This document shows, one piece after another, positions 52,601-63,700 of a DNA stretch of 64,000 bases. The DNA is from Brachionus plicatilis (Eukaryota; Rotifera; Eurotatoria; Ploima; Brachionidae): assembly GCA_010279815.1 (NCBI GenBank), contig QEOQ01000508.1:130936-194935 (forward strand). Reading direction: 5' to 3'. The translations under genes were made by a program, and so were the position numbers. The notes under the pieces were generated by a model. It saw nothing but the letters and a program-made list of their open reading frames with translations, did no database searches and was not told where the DNA came from. Position 1 is the first letter of the stretch. Every line of letters begins with the position of its first letter.

Positions 52601-55600
52601 AAAAAAAAGACAAATTTTAATTTTATTTTTTTTTAAAATTAATTATCATGGAATTAATCAATTATTTTCAAAAGTTCCCAACTAAATAAATCTAATCATT
52701 AAAATAAACATTTAATAAAATTTTTAATAAAATGAAAAAATCGATTAATTATAAAACGATAACCTGATAGATAATTATCTCTGTGTTGCTTGAAGCAAAA
52801 TCTAAAATGACTTAATCAAAAACAGTGCTTTTTAGGGGAATGACTGAAATTTTGAAAATAAATTAAAAGAGAAATAAATTTTAGTTGAAATTATGTCCTA
52901 CAACATTCAACTGTCTACAATATGGCTTAAATGATTACTAAGACTTTTCATTTCTAAAATTGATCCTAATTAATAATATATAGGATTTTGGATTTTTAAC
53001 CAAATCAAGGTCGATGTCTCGTGTTATCCTTGATTTTGTTGAGATACAAATGCTGAAAATTAACTTTTCGAGTGTTTCAATTTAATAAAATTAGGAGACT
53101 CGAAATAAAAAAAAGCCTAATTAAACATAAATAAGCTTATTAAAATCGAGAAATTCTGATTTTTTTAAATAAATGAATCTATCATATTTCTTGATTTAAT
53201 CATTATTCATAATTCATTTAACCAGAAAGGCAATGAATAAAATATTTAAATTAAAATATTGAATGTTTTTTATTGAAAATTAAGTTTAAGATAACTTGAA
53301 AAAAAAAGGTATTGAGAAGATTTTTGATGCAAATTCAATTTTTGGTGAAGACTTATCTTATCTTGTTTAAGTGTTTACTTAAGTCTTAGTCTTATCTAAT
53401 AATTACTTATCCTAAATAAATCATTTCGATTAATAATTTACCTTTTCGAATTAATATTATATTTGAAATAAAAATACGTAAATTATTTAAAAGAAATTTA
53501 AGAGTATGTTCATTTTTATCAAATGCTTTTTCAACATAAGGCCTTTCATTTCAGACAATTTTTATTGATTTTAGAGTAATTGCCATTAGGTGTCGGAGAC
53601 ATTGTCTCGAGCATATTTATCTTATAAATACTTAAATAATCATTTAAATAATTAATTCGATTAAAAATTTGCTTAAATTTTAATTTATAAAAACCTTTTA
53701 AATAGCGACTATATTTTTATACGATTTATTAAAACTTATTTTATTATTATTGAAATATCATTATTTTGATGGCATAATAAATTATTATTGGTTAAAAAAA
53801 AGTAAAAAATTAATAAATATACTAAAAAAGAAGATTTATAAATTAATGTGATTGTCTTTTTTTATTAAAATTTCTCGTATAAATTCTTATAAATTTTTTT
53901 ACTAGTTAACAATTAATCACGTAAATGCAAAAAAAATTAAACAAACATGGTTGTTTTAGTGGGCTGTAATTCTTAAGATTTTTAAAACTTATTTTTTAGA
54001 TATTTTTTTTTCTTATTCGCCAATATATTGTTAACTGAATTCAATATTTAGCACAGATTTTTATAAATTTATATTAATGCAACAAAGAATTTTATGTATT
54101 ATTAAACTAGATTAGCTAATTTAAAAAAAAAATCTTCCAGTCTTGTTCAATTTACCAAATTTTAGAAAATCTAAAAGTTGTGATCGAGTTAGATAAGTAG
54201 GAACCAATTTAATTTTCTTTGATATAAATACGGATTCTTTCAATATTTAATGTTTAAAATTCCGAAATCACCAAGAAATCGGATTGTCCAGCAAAAAAAA
54301 GGTATCAATTAAATTTTACGAAACTTTTTTTAATTTTTATTTTGTTAACTTTCGGATGAAACCGTAAACTAAAGATTAAAATTTGGTTTAAGCAATAATA
54401 AACTAAAAAATGGATCCAATTCTAAATGAAACAAGTGTTAAATAATATGTTAGGTTTTTCATATGCTCTGAATTACCTTTACTAGACACATTTTCATAGA
54501 TTCGCTCAATTTTTCTAGATAATTATTTCGTTAAAAAGTTCATTTCATTTAGAAAATTAAATTGAATTATTTACTAAACCGCTAGACAAATAAGGTGCGT
54601 GATTATGTTGTCAATTTACCTCTTTAAAATAAATGTTAAATCATGCGGACAGAATGATTATCTTAGGTTCCTTAAAGAACAAACACAACACGAAATCCTT
54701 ATTCTTAGATCATTTAGTTTTTCTCTTTAACTTTATTAAAATATTTAATGAAGCGTTGATCATATTTAAACCAACTAACCGTGCTACCTCATATATTTGT
54801 TTTATTACAAAATTTCATTTTTTCAACAGAAAAAAAAAAATTGTGAAGTTGAGAATTTTTTTTTTATAAAATAGATTATGCCTGCTAAATCTCTTGATAA
54901 TTCCATGTGATGCTTAAGATTCAATTTATTACAAATCAATGCTATTCAATTTGTATTTGACATTTGCGCAAAGCCATGCAAATTCCTCGGGCTTTGAATT
55001 ATATTTACCTGAAGGCATAAATTTAAATATTAATGCATTTATCGGATAATATTTTCCTTATATATAGAAAACTTTGAAAAAGAAATTGTTCTGCTGAAAA
55101 ATTCAAGCCATTTCTTGAGAGCTTTTTTATTCGTCAATCGTAGCTATACTTAAAGTCATTAAAACAGGAACTAGACTTATATCAGAATTCAATTAAACTT
55201 TTCGGTCTTCTTAATTGACTTCCAATTTCATGTTCCTGTACAAACTTTTGTGTAATTTATATTTACTCAGGAAAATTCCTCTTCAAAAATTTGATCTGAC
55301 TTGAATAAATTAAAATAATATCTGTCATTTGATTAAGAAACTTGGGCTTTAAATTTATTTATATATATCAGCTATCACTAAAATTTAGATAATTAAAAAA
55401 TTTTCAGCTATTAGTAAAATATTTTGTTTTTTAACTCTAAATTGATTTAAATGATCTATAAATTAAAAAAAAATTAGCATATCAAATAACCATCTAAAAT
55501 ATGAAAATATTAATCATCTAAAAATCAAAGCTTGCTCAATTTTTTTCCTCTCTAGATTTATTTAATTGACTTTTGTTAATCATAGATTGAAACAGTAGCC

Positions 55601-56520
55601 TACCCCAGCGAGCGAAAACAAATGCTCAAACATATTGACATTAGAATTATTATATTATCCATACTAGCTGGAATAATACTTCTTATCTTATCGACCATAA
55701 TTTTGTGGTGTGTAAGTATTAAGTAAAAATATTTGTTTACTTATTTTATTAATCTCAAATTTCTAAGTGTGGATTTTTCCGCCGATTTGAACCCAATGAA
55801 GAAGCAAAAACTAAACTAAGCGAAACAGTCACCAGCGATGAGGAGATATCTTCTTCAAATGATGTGATCGATGTAGCCAAAGATTTGTCAAAATCAGAAA
55901 ATGAAAATCGAGAAAACGTCAACTTGCTTTCGACCAACAATTCATTCAATCAGTCTTATGTTCAATCAGGCACTCTTTGTCCCATCAAGCAAAAACAAAC
56001 TCTCATTGACTTGAATGATTGTTCTAATAGCGCCAAAAATTTAAACAACGGACTCACAAACAGAATTGCACTATTTTCATCACCTAAACAATACAAAAAT
56101 TTAAATAATTTAATTAAATCCGATGAAATATATGGATTCACTCCGCTTAATCAAATTATGAAATCGGAAACTAACTTAAGCCAACTAAGTACCTTTCAAG
56201 TAAATAGCAAAAATAATACTATTTCAAGTGGAAAAATAGGCAATAAAAGTCTCAGCTTATCAGCACAACAAAGCAATGAAGAAAAAAAGTTAATAAAGCA
56301 ACCAAAATATTCTTATACAAACCGACTTCCTCCAGTTCCTCGACGAAATTCTAAGACTAATATTAACAATTCCAATGTCAACCTCTCACTAAATAATTCC
56401 TTAAAGAATGTTAACAAATTAAGTGTCTCTGTGGCACCAAACCGTGTCGGGTCATCAGCAAACGTTTCTTCTACTGAAACAGTATCTCCAATAATAAAAT
56501 CATACTATCAAAAATTGTGA
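40685..56520 (+). CDS. integrin alpha chain, non-I-domain type, very long cytoplasmic tail
   Basis: 16 exons: 40685-41216, 41346-41692, 41747-42002, 42052-42149, 42987-43222, 43276-43331, 43382-43536, 44335-44528, 44581-44734, 44787-44882, 44940-45019, 45069-45447, 45504-45884, 45929-46033, 55586-55711, 55768-56520; 1315 residues in unbroken frame. Order: signal peptide (about 1-22); seven-bladed propeller, with QAGFSA and GPGAWYWQG plus calcium loops DLNNDFATD (306-314), DINDDGFND (371-379) and DLDGNEYPD (432-440); leg domains with [11 protein letters not shown]; furin-type site KKVKR at 879-883 (heavy/light chain cleavage); membrane span about 1042-1064; CGFFRRF (1066 on), the GFFKR-type beta-chain clasp. 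There is no inserted I domain, so it is of the RGD- or laminin-binding class. The 250-residue tail is far longer than the usual 20-50. Exons 15-16 lie 9.5 kb downstream but match in phase and complete the family architecture. Confidence 0.92.
42150..42986 (+). other. 0.8-kb intron 4 of the integrin gene
   Basis: AT-rich; contains a candidate inverted-repeat element at 42352-42524. Acceptor TTTATAG precedes 42987. Confidence 0.7.
42352..42524. mobile_element. candidate 173-bp inverted-repeat (MITE-like) element
   Basis: Left end 42352-42375 (GAGTGAAATTAAAAGCAATG then GAGC) is matched inverted at 42499-42524 with a few mismatches. The interior is non-coding. No clear target duplication. Confidence 0.5.
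43537..44334 (+). other. 0.8-kb intron 7 of the integrin gene
   Basis: AT-rich, stops in all frames; donor GTAAGA, acceptor CATTAG. Nothing else recognised. Confidence 0.75.
46838..47084. repeat. foldback element with 74-bp perfect inverted arms
   Basis: 46838-46911 is exactly complementary to 47011-47084 around a 99-bp purine-rich spacer. Each arm contains the palindrome CCGCATGCGG. Sequence to the left (46578-46800) is unusually GC-rich for the window, with further CCGCATGCGG-like pieces and TACCGTAA near 46583, also present inverted near 47085, so the whole element may span about 46578-47092. Probably a non-autonomous DNA transposon. Confidence 0.75.
48541..48900 (+). pseudogene. decayed LINE (non-LTR) reverse-transcriptase fragment
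   Basis: 48541-48697 reads through [23 protein letters not shown] and [10 protein letters not shown], the finger/palm A region of non-LTR reverse transcriptases (first catalytic Asp in FFDI), and ends at a stop. A second piece, from about 48790, reads [14 protein letters not shown] then [11 protein letters not shown], the thumb-side part of the same family. The YADD region between them is missing and the frames are broken, so this is an internally deleted relic of a Jockey/CR1-type element. No ends or poly(A) tail were identified. Confidence 0.75.
49100..49240 (-). pseudogene. C-terminal cysteine-rich domain remnant of piggyBac transposase
   Basis: Out of frame with the N-terminal piece. It reads [20 protein letters not shown], then [10 protein letters not shown] and AMCKRCHDS: eight Cys with the spacing of the zinc-binding C-terminal domain that binds transposon ends. 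The frameshifted junction with the N-terminal part marks the internal deletion. Confidence 0.75.
49251..49574 (-). pseudogene. N-terminal remnant of piggyBac transposase
   Basis: 107 codons from ATG at 49574. The stretch is acidic ([18 protein letters not shown]), typical of piggyBac transposase N-termini, and runs into a stop right where the internal deletion occurs. It could still be translated, but no transposase function is possible without the catalytic domain. Confidence 0.7.
50820..52331 (-). CDS. histamine H3-like amine GPCR nested in the integrin intron
   Basis: Two exons, 52331-51126 and 51062-50820, phase 0 with a 63-bp intron inside TM6 (FCW|APY); 482 residues. Seven spans: TM1 about 48-77, TM2 87-110, TM3 121-145, TM4 167-190, TM5 211-238, TM6 388-412, TM7 424-446. 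Key residues: Asp131 (3.32, amine anchor), Asp148-Arg149-Tyr150, Cys124-Cys204 disulphide, Trp402-Ala-Pro (CWAP), Asn438-Pro-Ile-Leu-Tyr442. TM3 [11 protein letters not shown]4 [11 protein letters not shown]5 VEFFAP with Glu222 (5.46) and TM7 [17 protein letters not shown] most resemble vertebrate H3/H4 histamine receptors, where Glu5.46 binds the imidazole. Three N-glycosylation sites (Asn20, 25, 41). Intracellular loop 3 is about 145 residues, Lys/Ser-rich. The ligand is inferred; a muscarinic-like or orphan amine receptor is the alternative. Transcribed against the host gene. Confidence 0.9.
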
Positions 56521-56648
56521 CATAAGTTTTAATTTTTATTAACTTATTTTTTTAAGGAATTTTGGTGATTAATTTATTACAAGAATGTATAGAAAATTTT
56601 TTTGTTTGTGTGAAATGTTATTTATGTGTGTGAGATTCCTAATTGGAA

Positions 56649-56654
56649 AATAAA
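56649..56654 (+). terminator. candidate polyadenylation signal of the integrin gene
   Basis: AATAAA 129 bp after the stop codon, followed by a T-rich run. In such AT-rich DNA the motif is common by chance. Confidence 0.45.
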
Positions 56655-59318
56655 ATAACTTTTTTTTAAAACAATTTACTTTCAAAAATGTTTAAACTAT
56701 TTTTATTTTAATAAAATATCTAAATATCTTTAATAACGCACATTTAGTCCAAATTAGAATATTTAAGGCGTCATATTAATGTGATTTATCTTTGCCTAAA
56801 GGTAAGATAGAAATTATAGTCATCTTTAGGTTAAACAATTTCCAAAATCAGATATAGAAAATAGTGTAGCTATGCATAACGCTGCTAGCAATCTTTTTTT
56901 GAAAAAAATTCAATTATAAGCATTTAAAATTTAATCCAAATATCAATTTAATAATTTTGTTATTTCTATAAATCGATTTTTGTCTCTGTTTTCCAAAGTT
57001 AAAATTGAGAGCTAATTATTTAATATATTTTTATTTAATCTGTTTATTTTTAGAAACGATTAATATAGTCTGATTTTATATATTTTTTGAGACTTTTAAA
57101 AAATAATTGTTCACGTCCTTAATTGTACCTAATATTTTTAAAAAGACAATTTCAATAAAATAACGTTTTGAAATTATTTGAAAATCAATAAAACAACTTT
57201 TAAACAAACAAATAAAACTGTCATTTTATACAATTTATTTTAGGCAAAAATGATATAATTGTTCGATTTTAATAACATTAAATTTTAAAATCTTTTTTTT
57301 TCTAAAACACTTTGCCTAAAACCCACCAATTCCATTCATTCATTAATTTGTAACTAAACGATAAATTAATTATATGACTTAACTAGGCATTCTTGACTCG
57401 GTCTTTTTGTGATTACGAAATACGTTTTTAATTTAAAAATTAAAAAAAACCATTAAAAATAAATTGAAATTTTACAAATGACTTTCAATCGATAGATTTA
57501 AAATCAGATTTAAAAGAACCCATAGATTTAAAATCCTAAAAACTATGAAATCAAACTATGCATTTAAATTTATTCAATAATATTTGGTAAAAAATATATC
57601 TTTACAAAATAAAATTCTGCAAAACTTTGCTTCACTCATATAATATTTAATTAAATTATCTGAGCAATGTGAAGATGTGTATTTGTAAGTAAATATACCA
57701 ATTTTAATTTTTTAAACTTTTTTATCGCTTAATTTTGAAGCGTTTTTAAAAATTGATTTATCGCTTTTGAGAAAAGAGCTATTGAAGTTTTTTAGAATTA
57801 AAAAGGTTAAATTGAAATCCACTTACGCATCTCATTTCATTATTTTTTTAAAAAAGCTAATGCTATCTAAAATTAAAGCAACTACATTAATTAATAGCGT
57901 GATACTTAAAATTAAAGGAAGAACGAGTACTTTAAAGGTTAAAGCTATTTATATGGTAATATACTTTGTTTTAAATCGTGATAAATAAAAATTCCACATA
58001 AATAAATATTTATTGATATTGTTGAAAGTTTTTTTAAAAGCTAAATCCCTAGAGTGATATCATAAAGAATGTTTGACAAAAAATTGAAAGCTTTTTAAAG
58101 CTCTAAACTATTCAAAACCTACTCGTTTCAATCATTTTATATGTTTTAAATTAGAAAATTTATTTTAATTAAATCATTATTAGAATTTCAATTCAGAATT
58201 GAATGATTTATTTTACTTTATTAATAAAATAATTTGTATTGTCTGATTTTTTTTAAGATATCTATAATATAAAACAATTTTCATTCTTAAATTAAATTTT
58301 TTTTTAACTCAAATAAATCTTTAAGAATGATTATGATGTTCTTAAATGATGAGAATAAAAATCAGATCGAAGACTATAAGTTTCTAGTCATGCAAAAAAA
58401 AACAATGCTTCATATTATTTATCGGTTTATAAGTTCTAATTTCTAATGAAAATTCTAATTTACTCACAAAAATTGGGTATTTATTTGAGGCAATTTTTTG
58501 TTATTTAGTCAGTATACAAAAAAATTTTTTTTAGATATAACAAGTGTTTATTCATCCCTTTTTTTGCTAAAATTGTTTTAAGAACTTCTTGTATAATTTT
58601 AGATTTAATTGTTTTAATAGCTAATCAAATAGAAATCAAAAAGAATTTCCGAGAATTTTTCTATGAAGTTCATTTAAATCACTCATACAATTTAAATTTA
58701 TAAATGTTTCAAAAAAATAATGTTAATTTTAAAAAAAATTAATAGCTGAAATAAAATAATTAAATTTAAAATTCAATAAGCTAAACAGGATAATTTTGCA
58801 ATTACATTTTATTTTTAGGTGTAAAATTTTTACAAAATGTAACATTTTATATATTATTTTTATCTGTTCTCGCTTAAAAGTTATTAAAGTAAAATAAACT
58901 GAAATGAACGAATTGAAATGGACTTCTCAAAGCCCAAAATGTGAAGTTATTTTTAAAATCGAAGTCAAAAACTTATTTATTTTAAATGCACAAAATCATA
59001 GGAAGCTAATTTGATACCCTTTATTCAGAGGAAATCAGAAATCCTATTTTATTTTTATATGAAAAAGTTTATTATCATTTACAAAATTACATTTTATAAA
59101 TATTAATTAAAAAATTGAATCGAAATATTTTGTAGCAAGCAAATCATTAATATTTAGTGATTGAACTGACATTTTAAAAGTTATAATGTATTTTTATAAG
59201 GTTAAAATCGAATTTTAAAACTACTGTAAAACGATTGTAAGGCAATTAGTTAATTCTGTATCTATCAAAGTTAAAAAAACATTTTCAAATAAACTAGAGA
59301 AATTTCCTTATGTATTTA

Positions 59319-59322
59319 GAAT

Positions 59323-59352
<30 letters not shown>
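59319..59352. repeat. (ATT)n microsatellite
   Basis: About ten ATT units immediately left of the assembly gap. Confidence 0.9.
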
Positions 59353-59354
<2 letters not shown>

Positions 59355-59368
59355 TGACAAATTAATCN

Positions 59369-59451
59369 NNNNNNNNNNNNNNNNNNNNNNNNNNNNNNNN
59401 NNNNNNNNNNNNNNNNNNNNNNNNNNNNNNNNNNNNNNNNNNNNNNNNNNN
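59369..59451. other. assembly gap (run of N)
   Basis: 83 undetermined bases; the true length is unknown. Confidence 0.99.
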
Positions 59452-59478
59452 ACCAAGTACTTTGTATAAAATATTTTT

Positions 59479-59529
59479 ATAGAAAGAGGAGTTCAGTTCT
59501 GAGCATGAACTGAACTCCTCTTTCTATGT
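59479..59529. repeat. near-gap hairpin with 21-bp perfect arms
   Basis: ATAGAAAGAGGAGTTCAGTT plus C is followed by a 7-base loop (TGAGCAT) and the exact complement. It is much GC-richer than its surroundings and lies 28 bp right of the gap. Confidence 0.85.
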
Positions 59530-62445
59530 ATTTAGAATAGTTCAATGATTATAAATTGAACGACAAAAATTAATTTTTAAAGGTAACAGTCACTTGTTAG
59601 TAATTTAAAAATTAAAAGACTAGACAAAGTCTATTAATATAACTAAGTAATAATTTCACTAGATTTATCCTATCTATTTAAATTAAATTGGTATTTTTAG
59701 ATTTAAATTATCTATAATACATAATTAATTAAGAAGATCTTAATAAAGAATTCAAAAATCTTGACTGAAAAGTAGCTTACATTTATCCAAGAAATGGTTT
59801 AAATTATTTAAAAATTACTTTCACATTAAAAAATTTCAATAGATAATTATATATTTAGAATAATTATATAAAATATTTATCAAAAAAAAACACCACCGAT
59901 TGAATGGTTAATTGAAATTTTTAGTAGTATGGAGATTAGAATTTTAAAGAATCTTTAGACAATGAAACAAAATGAGTTTCTCTTATTTTGGACGACATAT
60001 CATCGCATGATGAAATAATCATGTTAAAAAATGTTTAAATCTTTTAAACTAGTGGAAAAAAACAGAAGATTTTTTTAGAAATTATCAAATATCAAGTCAT
60101 AAAACAATACGCAATTTTAATGAATTTAATTTAAAAAAGCACAGAGCTTTGCTTGATAAATCGATTTTTGACTAAAAATAATAAATAAATGGGGCAATGC
60201 TTCCTTCAAAAAATAAAGCTAAATTAGTTAATTTTTCCTTTTGGCTTATCCTTATTTTTATTTACATTTTTTATGGAATAAAATTAAAAAATATTGGACA
60301 ATTATTGTATGGTAACAAATTTTTGATTTTATAATTTAAAAAATTAAATTGCTTAATTTAAATTTATCATGATTATTTAATTTTATATTTAAAATTTAAA
60401 TCCCTCCAAAGGTTAACTCATGAGTTCATAAACCAAACTCCCTCGAATAGTTCTAAAAATTATTCAGCTTAAATTAAATTCGAGATAAATTAATTTCTTC
60501 TCTTAAGTTTAAATCTTAAACGTGACTGATTTTTTTGCCCTTAAGTTTCAATTAGGTAGAACCGATCAATCTGCCTCTTTTGATACGAAGTATATTGAAT
60601 GATTATTTTTTCTTTTTGTTAGCCTGTGGCAAATAATTTGAAAACAGAACTGTTATTTATATAACTTTGATAATTAAATATTGATAATATTAAATAAACT
60701 TAGTGCTTAATTTAGCAAAAAAATCGATATAAAGTGTGATATACAAAATTTTTAAAAATCAAGAAATAAGAATATTGAAACATTTAATGAATTTTTAATA
60801 TAAAAGCTTAATTTAGCCTTAATTTTTCGATATCAATCTAAAATCATTTGAATAATTAAAATCTAAAATTGAGAAATTTATTCAAACAAAAGAAAGTTTT
60901 TTGAGTAAATTTAAACTAATTCAATTCATTAAATCTATAATTTGTCAATTTTAATTTCGTCCGAATTCTTTTATTTAAAAAATTATTTTTTTTCTCTAAA
61001 AAAAGTCAAGAGAATGATACGATATTTAAAATAACTCAATATAATCTATAATTGATATAATTTTATTTTAAGAGATTTATTAAATTTAGCCAGACACTTG
61101 TTAAGATATTTTATTAATTTTGAATCACTTTAATTAAAAAATAAATTTTCATACTAAAAATATCCTAATAAAAATTTCTATCTTCAAAATGTCTCGTACA
61201 TATAATTAACTTGGTAACGATGCGAAATTTTTTGTCATAAATTTGTAATCTCAACAAACGAGAAATCAATTTGATTAATTAAAACCCTTTAATCAATTTT
61301 TTGATTTATCTTTAAAATAAAAAGAATGATTTTGAAAATAGACATTAAAAGTATCTAATTGTTAGAAGCATTCTTAAAGCAAATGAAACTTCGAAGAAGC
61401 ACAGCATAAATTAAAAGAACAAAAAAGCTTTGATATTTAATTATTACGGAAAATTTAGCTCTATATGATTTTGAAAGAAACGAAGGGCTATTTCGCCTTT
61501 TGATTTTTTTTCTATTATAAATATTTTTTTAAGGAATTTAATATTAAACGGGAAAAAATTAGCTTTATTGAAATCCAATCTTTTTTTCAATTAATCATTA
61601 GATCATCATTTAAATTTATTTCAATTCAACAAATTTTCAAAGCTAAACCAGAAAGAGGAAAAATGTTTCTCTTAGTGTATAATTCTATAGGAATTGATCG
61701 TCATAATTCAATCTGGCAAATTCTAATACCAGAATTAGGAATTCCCAAACAAACATCAATTTAGCCTTCATTATTGTTTAAAATTTCAGCATCATTAGAA
61801 AATAATATGCCAACAATATTAAGTGAATTAGAATTTTATATTTTAAAGATTTTATTTATTGAACTATATTTAAAAAATTTTCTTTTATTTTCTCTTTAAC
61901 TCAATAAACTTTGTCGGACAGTCATGAAAAATGTTGAATAGATATTAAGAGCAACATTAAAATTTAATGAATTAATAGTCAAAATTTTAAATTATCGTTT
62001 TATATTTTTCAATCAAAAATTATTTAATTCAACTGCGCAATTTAATTACAATTTCAGCAAATTTCTCAATTTTTATCTTTTTAATCGGCTTTTTTTATTA
62101 ATTGTTTCTAAATGTAACTATTTTATTTTTTATTTTTATAACAATCGATTGGCAAAAAGAAGGACTCTGATCCATTCTAAGCTGCTGGAGGTTATCCTCG
62201 AACTATTTAACAATAAATAAATAAATAAATTTAATTACATAGCTTTTGAATAGTCTCGTCTAATATTTAGCATATTTGTTTGTTGCGTTATTTAGCATTT
62301 TGCAGAGAGATTTAATCAAAAGCCATTCAAAAGTTATAAACAAAATGCTATTTGATCTGATTTTTTTGATCCTAAACTTCAGGATGCCCGACAAATGCTG
62401 CATGCTAAAGAAATAAAGAAATAGTAAGGCAGCAATTAGACATCG
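59530..62445. other. intergenic, no gene recognised
   Basis: Uniformly AT-rich with stops in all frames. The 69-codon minus frame at 62260-62469 starts without ATG and enters the foldback element. Confidence 0.6.
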
Positions 62446-62784
62446 TGAAATTTTATAAAAAACTTCCAATACAAAAATAAATAGATTTTATAACTTTTGT
62501 TCTAAATGTCAAAAACTTGTCCTGAAAATGAAACAAAAAGAAACTACTGTTGTTTCACCTTCTGCAGAAATCTGCAAAATCTGTGCAAATAAATTTCGCT
62601 TTATTTTAAATACTTTTAAATAAGGTGCAATTTTTCAGATTTTGCAAAGATTTTGCAGATTTCTGCAGAAGGTGAAACAACAGTAGTTTCTTTTTGTTTC
62701 ATTTTCAGGACAAGTTTTTGACATTTAGAACAAAAGTTATAGAATTTATTTATTTTTGTGTTGGAAGTTTTGTATGAAATTTCA
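62446..62784. repeat. large foldback element, arms about 137 bp (93 bp perfect)
   Basis: 62490-62582 is exactly complementary to 62648-62740; weaker complementarity extends both arms outward to 62446 and 62784. The spacer is 65 bp. Arm ends next to the loop contain repeated TCTGCAGAAATCTGCAAAAT motifs. Non-coding; probably a non-autonomous element or a source of hairpin RNA. Confidence 0.85.
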
Positions 62785-63289
62785 AAATAGCCAGCAATTA
62801 TTGGTCATATCTTGATTCAAAATTCGCTTTTTATTCATCCACCTGTTGGACAACCAATTAAACAACTCACAGAACAACTCACCATTTCATATCTTTCTTT
62901 CGATCTGCTCAAAAAGTCGATGCGAGAAAGTTAAAAGAAAAAAATTAGTGAAGTCCTCAAAATGCATTGTTGGAAGGAATATCATATTTTATTCAAATTG
63001 TATGCCTAAGAACTTGTAAAGTAATTAATAATGATTAAAATATGAGTACGGTTAACACCTTAAAAAGGAAAAATTTAACCAAATCGTCAAAAAAATGAAG
63101 ACAGTACTCAATATTTATTTTATCCCTTTAAGGTGTATTATTAATAAAAATACTAAATAGTAACGAACTAATTATTTAGCCTAAGGGTCTAAAATTATCC
63201 TATATTACACGCTTGCAAAGCTAATTTTATACAGTAAATTTCTTGTTTTAATTTTTAATTTTACAGTTTCTTCAATCGAAAATTTCCTC

Positions 63290-63700
63290 ATTTCTGAGTC
63301 GCACTTCGAAGGGGTTGTGAAGTTCGTTTCAATTCAAAATAACTTGAATAACTTTAAAAAAGATAAAAACATAAAAAAAGAGATAATTTAGTTCTATAAA
63401 ATACTTAAATATAAGCAAATGTGCTTAATGCAGTAAAATAGGTCTGCAAAATAATTTGCAGTTTTTTGCGTTTGCACGCCATTAAAAAGTATTCTAATCA
63501 ACTTTGCAAAGTATTTTGTACAGTACAAAGTACTAAGTACTTGGCAGAGTTTTTGCAGGCATATATTTTCGGATTAAGCAAAGTTGCTTAAACATTAAGC
63601 ATTTTACAAAACTAAATTATTCCTGATAGTAAAAAAGTTATTCAAATTTTTCTGAATTATAACGATCGAATTGAAATGAACTTCACAACCCCCACTTCTG
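63290..63700. mobile_element. candidate element with imperfect terminal inverted repeats
   Basis: GGGGTTGTGAAGTTCGTTTC (63311 on, extending to 63335) recurs inverted at 63668-63692 with one mismatch; TTGAATAACT at 63344 also recurs inverted near 63636. A diverged copy of one end lies near 58910, showing a dispersed family. The interior has TACAGTACAAAGTACTAAGT-type short repeats. Non-coding. Confidence 0.5.

Larger units (their letters stand above)
46034..55585 (+). other. 9.5-kb intron 14 of the integrin gene, with nested GPCR and transposon remains
   Basis: Donor GTAAGTGA follows AAA at 46033; acceptor CATAG precedes ATT at 55586; both phase 0. Contents in order: foldback element (46838-47084), TCGA-rich stretch (about 47308-47375), LINE fragment (48541-48900), piggyBac derivative (48966-49742), GPCR on minus (50820-52331). 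From 52332 to 55585 no feature is recognised. Confidence 0.8.
56521..59368. other. integrin 3' UTR and intergenic sequence up to the gap
   Basis: AT-rich. The 73-codon frame at 57767-57988 has no ATG and looks like chance. A copy of the repeat seen at 63311-63335/63668-63692 occurs near 58910. No gene recognised. Confidence 0.6.

Noticed and set aside
54633..54869. 78-codon frame with ATG inside the integrin intron
   Set aside because: Composition is not protein-like, no motif, no splice sites supporting it.
57767..57988. 73-codon Lys-rich frame on plus
   Set aside because: No ATG, composition of AT-rich noise, no neighbours to splice with.
62260..62469. 69-codon hydrophobic frame on minus
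   Set aside because: No ATG and its start lies inside the foldback arm.
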